Assembly: GCF_004339015.1 (NCBI RefSeq) | Contig: NZ_SMFQ01000003.1 | Coordinates: forward strand, 1,116,001-1,180,000 | Reading direction: 5' to 3' | DNA from: Cocleimonas flava | GTDB taxonomy: Bacteria > Pseudomonadota > Gammaproteobacteria > Thiotrichales > Thiotrichaceae | Length of the DNA: 64,000 nt | Shown: positions 60,196 to 64,000 of the stretch, in pieces | Layout of the letters: the number at the start of each line of letters is the position of its first letter | Numbering within the stretch: position 1 is the stretch's first letter | Position numbers and translations under genes: made by a program | Notes under the pieces: model-generated | What the model was told of the DNA's origin: nothing | Databases searched by the model: none | What the model saw: only the letters and a program-made list of their open reading frames with translations

Positions 60196-61218
60196 CTAAA
60201 ACAAATCCAGACCAAACGCTCGCTTCACATCGTTCAAAACCTGATTCGATTCTTCTTTGGACTTTTCACTGCCCGCTTTTAGGATCTCGATGAGTTGTGC
60301 TTTGTCTGAAGTAAAACCTTCTCTAGCCTCTCTAATAGGTTTTAAAGTTTCCTGCAGGCATTCTTCCAGAATCTTTTTGGTAGTTCCATCACCAAGACCA
60401 CCTGCCTGATATTGCGCCTTTAAGTCTGCAACATAGGCGACATCTGGGTGGAAAGCATCTAAATAGGTAAACACGACATTGCCTTCGATTTGGCCGGGAT
60501 CTTCTATTTTTAGGTGATTCGGATCGGTATACATCGACTTTACGGCTTTGGAAATTTCTTTTTCGCTCGAACCCAGATAAATACAGTTACCCATCGATTT
60601 AGACATCTTGGCTTTACCATCCATACTTGGCAAACGTGTCACTTTACTTAACAAAGGTCGGCACTCAACCAGAATCTCTTCCCCAGCCACATTGTTAAGT
60701 TTTCTGACGATTTCATTGGTCTGTTCGATCATCGGTAGTTGATCGTCGCCCACAGGAACTAAGGTCGCTTTGAATGCGGTAATGTCTGCTGCCTGACTAA
60801 TCGGATAGGTTAAGAAACCTGTGGGAATAGAGGCCCCAAAAGACTTGCCCGCTATCTCGTTTTTAACCGTTGGATTTCGCTGCAATCTCGCCACGGATAC
60901 CAGATTAGAATAATACATGGTGAGTTCAGATAACGCTGGAATCGCCGACTGCAAACAAATTGTTGTTTTATTTGGGTCAATCCCGACAGCTAAATAATCC
61001 GCCACCACATTTAAGATATTAGAAGATACTTTTTTGGGATTATGACCGTTGTCGGTCAAACCTTGTAAGTCAGCAACCAGGATGGTTTGTTCGTATTGAT
61101 CTTGCAACGAGATTCTTTGCTGAAGTGAACCAACGTAATGCCCAAGATGCAACTGTCCCGTTGCTCTATCGCCGGTTAATACTTTTTCTTTTTTGTTTGG
61201 ATCTAATTGATTATTCAT
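60196..61218 (-). CDS. Second tryptophanyl-tRNA synthetase
   Basis: This 340-residue TrpRS has the HIGH-like HLGHYVG (23-29) and AKMSKSMGN (about 202-210). It is of ordinary length, lacks the insertion and lacks the four-cysteine motif of the copy at 39055. Overall identity between the two is low, so it is not a recent duplicate and was probably acquired. Auxiliary TrpRS genes are known to give resistance to tryptophan analogues such as indolmycin or to replace the main enzyme under stress. A leader with two back-to-back hairpins lies upstream. Confidence 0.93.
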   Translation of the reverse strand: MNNQLDPNKKEKVLTGDRATGQLHLGHYVGSLQQRISLQDQYEQTILVADLQGLTDNGHNPKKVSSNILNVVADYLAVGIDPNKTTICLQSAIPALSELTMYYSNLVSVARLQRNPTVKNEIAGKSFGASIPTGFLTYPISQAADITAFKATLVPVGDDQLPMIEQTNEIVRKLNNVAGEEILVECRPLLSKVTRLPSMDGKAKMSKSMGNCIYLGSSEKEISKAVKSMYTDPNHLKIEDPGQIEGNVVFTYLDAFHPDVAYVADLKAQYQAGGLGDGTTKKILEECLQETLKPIREAREGFTSDKAQLIEILKAGSEKSKEESNQVLNDVKRAFGLDLF

Positions 61219-61368
61219 AATTTAAAACTCCTGCTAAATTCTACTGACGGAGACAAAAATTACGAAATTCATAAGCTGTCATCCGACGGCTTTGAACACA
61301 TGTGATTCAGCACCGCTCTACGAAAAAGAACGCCACCAGAAAATTGGAATGAGATGAAAAGTGAGATT

Positions 61369-61409
61369 AACTTGCATGGAGCGCAAGTTACCACTTCACT
61401 CAAAGTGGT
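61369..61409 (-). promoter_or_regulatory. Back-to-back hairpins upstream of the second TrpRS
   Basis: Two perfect 7-bp hairpins, AACTTGC/GCAAGTT (61369-61389) and ACCACTT/AAGTGGT (61390-61409), adjoin with no gap, about 150-190 bp before the start codon. They could form part of a regulatory leader or end the transcript of the upstream gene. No tryptophan-rich leader peptide was found in this region. Confidence 0.45.
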
Positions 61410-61435
61410 TCAATAGTACGAGGAATATTTATAAA

Positions 61436-61464
61436 CCCACCCCCCTACTTTGGGGCGTTTTTTT
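61436..61464 (+). repeat. C-run/T-run interspersed element, copy 14
   Basis: CCCAC6TACTTTGGGGCG followed by T7, between two minus-strand genes. Its last two T's belong to the TAA stop codon (minus strand) of the cysteine-synthase-like gene. Confidence 0.82.
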
Positions 61465-62503
61465 AAATCAGTGTTTCCAGCTGTTTCTGATACGGCGATA
61501 AATCTTCAAGATGCTCACTCACCCAATCGTCGTTGTAATACGTATCCATATAACGATGACCACTGTCGCACATTAGCGTCACAATAGAACCTGTTTGCTG
61601 ATTTGCCATCATTCGCTTGGCCACTTCCAAGACACCCCAGAGGTTTGTACCCGTTGATGCGCCGGCTTTTCGACCAATTATTTTCTCCAGCCAATAGATT
61701 GTCGCGATACTCGCGGCATCTGGGACTTGTAACATTTCATCGATGATATCGGGTTGAAAAGAAGCTTCTACCTGAGGACGACCGATGCCTTCAATTCGAC
61801 TTCCAATCTTTGAAGTAAGCGTAGAATCTTTTTGCATATAGCTGTCGTAGAACACGGAGTTCTCAGGATCCACCACCAGCAATTGAGTATCGTAACCTTT
61901 GAAGCGAATGTAACGACCTAGCGTTGCGGAAGTACCGCCAGTGCCGGCACTCATCACAATAGTATGTGGCACAGGATGTGGCTCGTACTGCATCTGTTCG
62001 AAGATACTTTCAGCAATATTATTACTGCCACGCCAGTCTGTCGCACGCTCGGCGTAGGTGAACTGATCCATAAAATGACCATTCAACGACTCGGCAAGAT
62101 GCTTAGCCTCGCTGGTAATTTTGGTCGGACAATCAACAAAGTGACAACGTCCACCATAACGTTCTATTTGACTGATTTTGCTTTGCGCTGTGCTATCCGG
62201 CATCACCGCTATAAAAGGTACGCCAATCATTCGTGCAAAGTAAGCTTCTGAAACTGCAGTACTGCCAGAAGATGCTTCAATCACCGAAGTGTCTTGATTG
62301 ATCTTGCCATTACATAAGGCATATAAAAACAGAGAACGTGCCAATCGATGCTTTAAACTTCCGGTCGGGTGAGTGCTTTCATCTTTAAGATAGATATTAA
62401 TACCCTGTAACTTAGGCAGCTCCAGCTTAATCAGGTGCGTATCGGCGGAACGATTATAGTCAGCCGTAATTTTATTGATTGCTTCAGTGGTCCAGATACT
62501 CAT
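61463..62503 (-). CDS. PLP-dependent cysteine synthase/desulfhydrase-like protein
   Basis: This 346-residue fold-type II PLP enzyme has the lysine in HPTGSLKHRLA (about 52), the substrate loop EASSGSTAVSEAYFA and the phosphate-binding SAGTGGTSATLGRYI. It resembles the Cds1-like cysteine desulfhydrases and CysK/CysM relatives. It may make or break cysteine, or act on a related amino acid. The region upstream of its ATG is a C-run/T-run element whose G-strand supplies the only good Shine-Dalgarno sequence. Confidence 0.88.
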   Translation of the reverse strand: MSIWTTEAINKITADYNRSADTHLIKLELPKLQGINIYLKDESTHPTGSLKHRLARSLFLYALCNGKINQDTSVIEASSGSTAVSEAYFARMIGVPFIAVMPDSTAQSKISQIERYGGRCHFVDCPTKITSEAKHLAESLNGHFMDQFTYAERATDWRGSNNIAESIFEQMQYEPHPVPHTIVMSAGTGGTSATLGRYIRFKGYDTQLLVVDPENSVFYDSYMQKDSTLTSKIGSRIEGIGRPQVEASFQPDIIDEMLQVPDAASIATIYWLEKIIGRKAGASTGTNLWGVLEVAKRMMANQQTGSIVTLMCDSGHRYMDTYYNDDWVSEHLEDLSPYQKQLETLI

Positions 62504-62506
62504 AAG

Positions 62507-62536
62507 GTCACCCCCCTACTTTGAGGCCGTTTTTTT
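62507..62536 (+). repeat. C-run/T-run interspersed element, copy 15, overlapping a ribosome-binding site
   Basis: GTCAC6TACTTTGAGGCCG followed by T6, only 3 bp before the minus-strand ATG at 62503. On the minus strand TAGGGGGGTGA ends 5 nt before that ATG and can pair with the end of 16S rRNA. Confidence 0.82.
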
Positions 62537-62592
62537 ATCGAAAACAATATATAGAAAAATAGATATTAACCGATTTAAGAAACAGTCTGCTT

Positions 62593-62820
62593 CTAACTAT
62601 CATCAATTAGCAACGCCACCAACCGTCTAACGATTGGCCCAACGATGAGCACAGTAGGAAAGGCAACTAGAAAAGCGAAGCTCCAGGCCTTCAACCATTT
62701 GATTAATATGCCATCAATAAGTCCGACATTGAAAAGGGTAATGACGAATGACATAAAGCATGACATTAAAAGTGCCATGAAAAATGAAAATACCACGGCT
62801 GTATATTTTTTATGTATCAA
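62593..62820 (-). CDS. DUF2798 domain-containing membrane protein
   Basis: This 75-residue protein has two membrane helices (VVFSFFMALLMSCFMSFVITLFN and SFAFLVAFPTVLIVGPIVRRLV) and fits DUF2798. The conserved WLKAWSFAF lies between the helices. Function unknown. Transcribed toward the cysteine-synthase-like gene, with 89 bp between them. Confidence 0.85.
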   Translation of the reverse strand: MIHKKYTAVVFSFFMALLMSCFMSFVITLFNVGLIDGILIKWLKAWSFAFLVAFPTVLIVGPIVRRLVALLIDDS

Positions 62821-62965
62821 AACTGAAATCCTGTTTATTCAGATGTACTTGATCTGAGAACATGAAAAGAATGATCAAGGATTACATCTGAAGTGTATAA
62901 CAAAGGCATATAAACATTTCACTGAGATGTTTAGGATGCAATGTTAATAAAATATTTTTTAGTAG

Positions 62966-62994
62966 GTCACCCCCCTACTTAGGGGCACTTTTTT
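62966..62994 (+). repeat. C-run/T-run interspersed element, copy 16
   Basis: GTCAC6TACTTAGGGGCAC followed by T6, 8 bp after the stop of the CobT-like gene on the minus strand. Confidence 0.8.
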
Positions 62995-63002
62995 GGAGAC
63001 TA

Positions 63003-64000
63003 TCACTTCATTCGTGATTGCCACATTTTCAAAATATCATTGAAGGTGGCGTTATTCAGATTATCGTCCAAGTGTAAAATGGTGTAGTTACGATAGTAAA
63101 CACTCAGGTCTAATTCAACACCTAATCCAAAAATTTCCAGATCAGGCTGTTGTTCATAATTACTGATAACATCTTTTAAATGATTATCCAGATAGTAAGG
63201 ATCATTGGCGATATTGGTGGCAGAATCCATCGGGCTGCCATCTGAAATCACGGTTAGAATTTTCTTTTGTTCGGGACGTTTCAATAGTCTTTGTGCCGCC
63301 CATGTGATCGCTTCGCCATCCACACCTTCGCGGAATAAGTCCACTTTCATCAGTCCTGATATAGAATTACGCGCCTGTTTCCAGGTTTGTTCTGCGTCTT
63401 TGTAGATGATGTGATTGGTTTCATTGAGGCGACCAGGATTTTTCGGCCTGCCTTGTTTGATCCATTCTTTCATCGGTTTGCCACCACTCCAGTTGCCCGT
63501 GGTGAAGCCAAGGATTTCGGTTTTAATACCAGAGAGATCAGCCGCACGTGCAAACACGTCGAGCATAATCGCAACATTTGCCGCGTGCTGTTTCATCGAA
63601 CCTGAACAATCAACCAGAAAACTCAACACACAATCGGATTGTGGACGCTCGCGTCGATCTTTGAAGATGCGTTTTTCCGTGGGTGACGCGATTAACTGCG
63701 ACAAGCGTCGACCATCGATATAGCCTTGTTCTTGCGCATAATTCCAGTCATCGTATTCAGGCGTAGCAAACAGAAATTTAAGCTGACGCGCCAGCCGTGG
63801 CATATTGATGCCTTGTTTGCTAATGCTGTCATCCAGATGACTGCGCAAGGCTTTTAACTGCATTGGCCTAACCAGTTTATCTGCCTGTGAAATCTTGTCG
63901 TATTCGGTGGTGAATATTGAATAAACCGCATCATTTTCCAACCACGATTTACTCTCGCCACTGCTGATCATGAATACATGTTCATCGTTTTCGTCAAAGT
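63003..64000 (-). CDS. CobT-like VWA-domain protein, partial
   Basis: The open frame runs off the right edge of the window, so the N-terminus is missing. The visible 332 residues contain a CobT-like acidic/helical region (VYSIFTTEYDKIS) and a C-terminal VWA domain with the metal-binding DCSGSMKQHAAN (MIDAS) and ISDGSPMD. CobT is a subunit of aerobic cobaltochelatase; many homologues are instead free-standing partners of MoxR-like AAA ATPases. The context to the right would decide. The ATG at 63971 is internal. Confidence 0.85.
   Translation of the reverse strand, partial: FDENDEHVFMISSGESKSWLENDAVYSIFTTEYDKISQADKLVRPMQLKALRSHLDDSISKQGINMPRLARQLKFLFATPEYDDWNYAQEQGYIDGRRLSQLIASPTEKRIFKDRRERPQSDCVLSFLVDCSGSMKQHAANVAIMLDVFARAADLSGIKTEILGFTTGNWSGGKPMKEWIKQGRPKNPGRLNETNHIIYKDAEQTWKQARNSISGLMKVDLFREGVDGEAITWAAQRLLKRPEQKKILTVISDGSPMDSATNIANDPYYLDNHLKDVISNYEQQPDLEIFGLGVELDLSVYYRNYTILHLDDNLNNATFNDILKMWQSRMK

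Noticed and set aside
61219-61435. T-box or trp attenuator before the second TrpRS
   Set aside because: No T-box core sequence and no short ORF with tandem Trp codons was found.

Overview
The window looks like chromosomal DNA of a gammaproteobacterium of moderate to low G+C. The evidence is housekeeping content and synteny: a yciI-yciB cluster divergent from yciO, an M50 protease, trpS, scpA and scpB, plus ygfZ, moeA/moaB and an HAE-type RND pump. A Thiotrichales-like marine or sulfur-associated bacterium is my guess from overall protein flavour, not something the sequence proves.

Layout. (1) 0.4-2.9 kb: a PGPGW-type membrane protein, then a minus-strand cassette of a PPP-family phosphatase, a zinc-ribbon protein and an unknown. 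(2) 3.0-10.7 kb: an AT-rich defence island with an AlwI-family Type IIS restriction enzyme, a double-domain adenine methylase with an N-terminal MerR-like HTH, and a divergent McrB-like AAA+ / McrC-like nuclease pair. (3) 10.8-13.6 kb: small unknown genes in a patch dense with palindromic repeats. (4) 13.6-17.9 kb: signalling genes, namely an FNR-family regulator without N-terminal cysteines, a FixJ-like regulator, a PAS-PAS hybrid kinase and a stand-alone receiver. (5) 18-21 kb: an EamA exporter, moeA and moaB. (6) 21-28 kb: an RND pump, three 109-bp tandem repeats, a MarR regulator and three tandem Tat-exported paralogues. (7) 28.3-34.4 kb: a LysE exporter, a TAXI-TRAP transporter with a UspA protein, and a hydrolase. 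(8) 34.4-42 kb: the housekeeping block. (9) 42-48.4 kb: a Yej/Opp-like peptide ABC transporter with an unusual membrane-anchored binding protein. (10) 48.4-64 kb: metabolic and oxidoreductase genes, a LysR-controlled operon, a YHYH lipoprotein, a second TrpRS, a cysteine-synthase-like enzyme and a partial CobT-like gene.

The most striking non-coding signal is a short interspersed repeat of about 29 bp. It has the form GTCACCCCCCTACTTTGGGGC, two or three variable bases, then T6-7. There are 18 single copies and two inverted pairs (22 half-elements). It sits mostly directly after stop codons. One copy lies inside the coding sequence of the peptide-binding protein and another forms the ribosome-binding region of a gene. 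Its G-strand resembles an extended Shine-Dalgarno sequence.

Other items worth attention are two nearly identical structured 5' leaders 8.8 kb apart, a 38-codon ORF that repeats the tail of the methylase, a TrpRS with a cysteine motif like that of the 4Fe-4S TrpRS beside a second cysteine-free TrpRS, and a McrB-like ATPase with a large insertion between Walker A and Walker B. No tRNA, rRNA, CRISPR array, integrase or intact insertion sequence was recognised.
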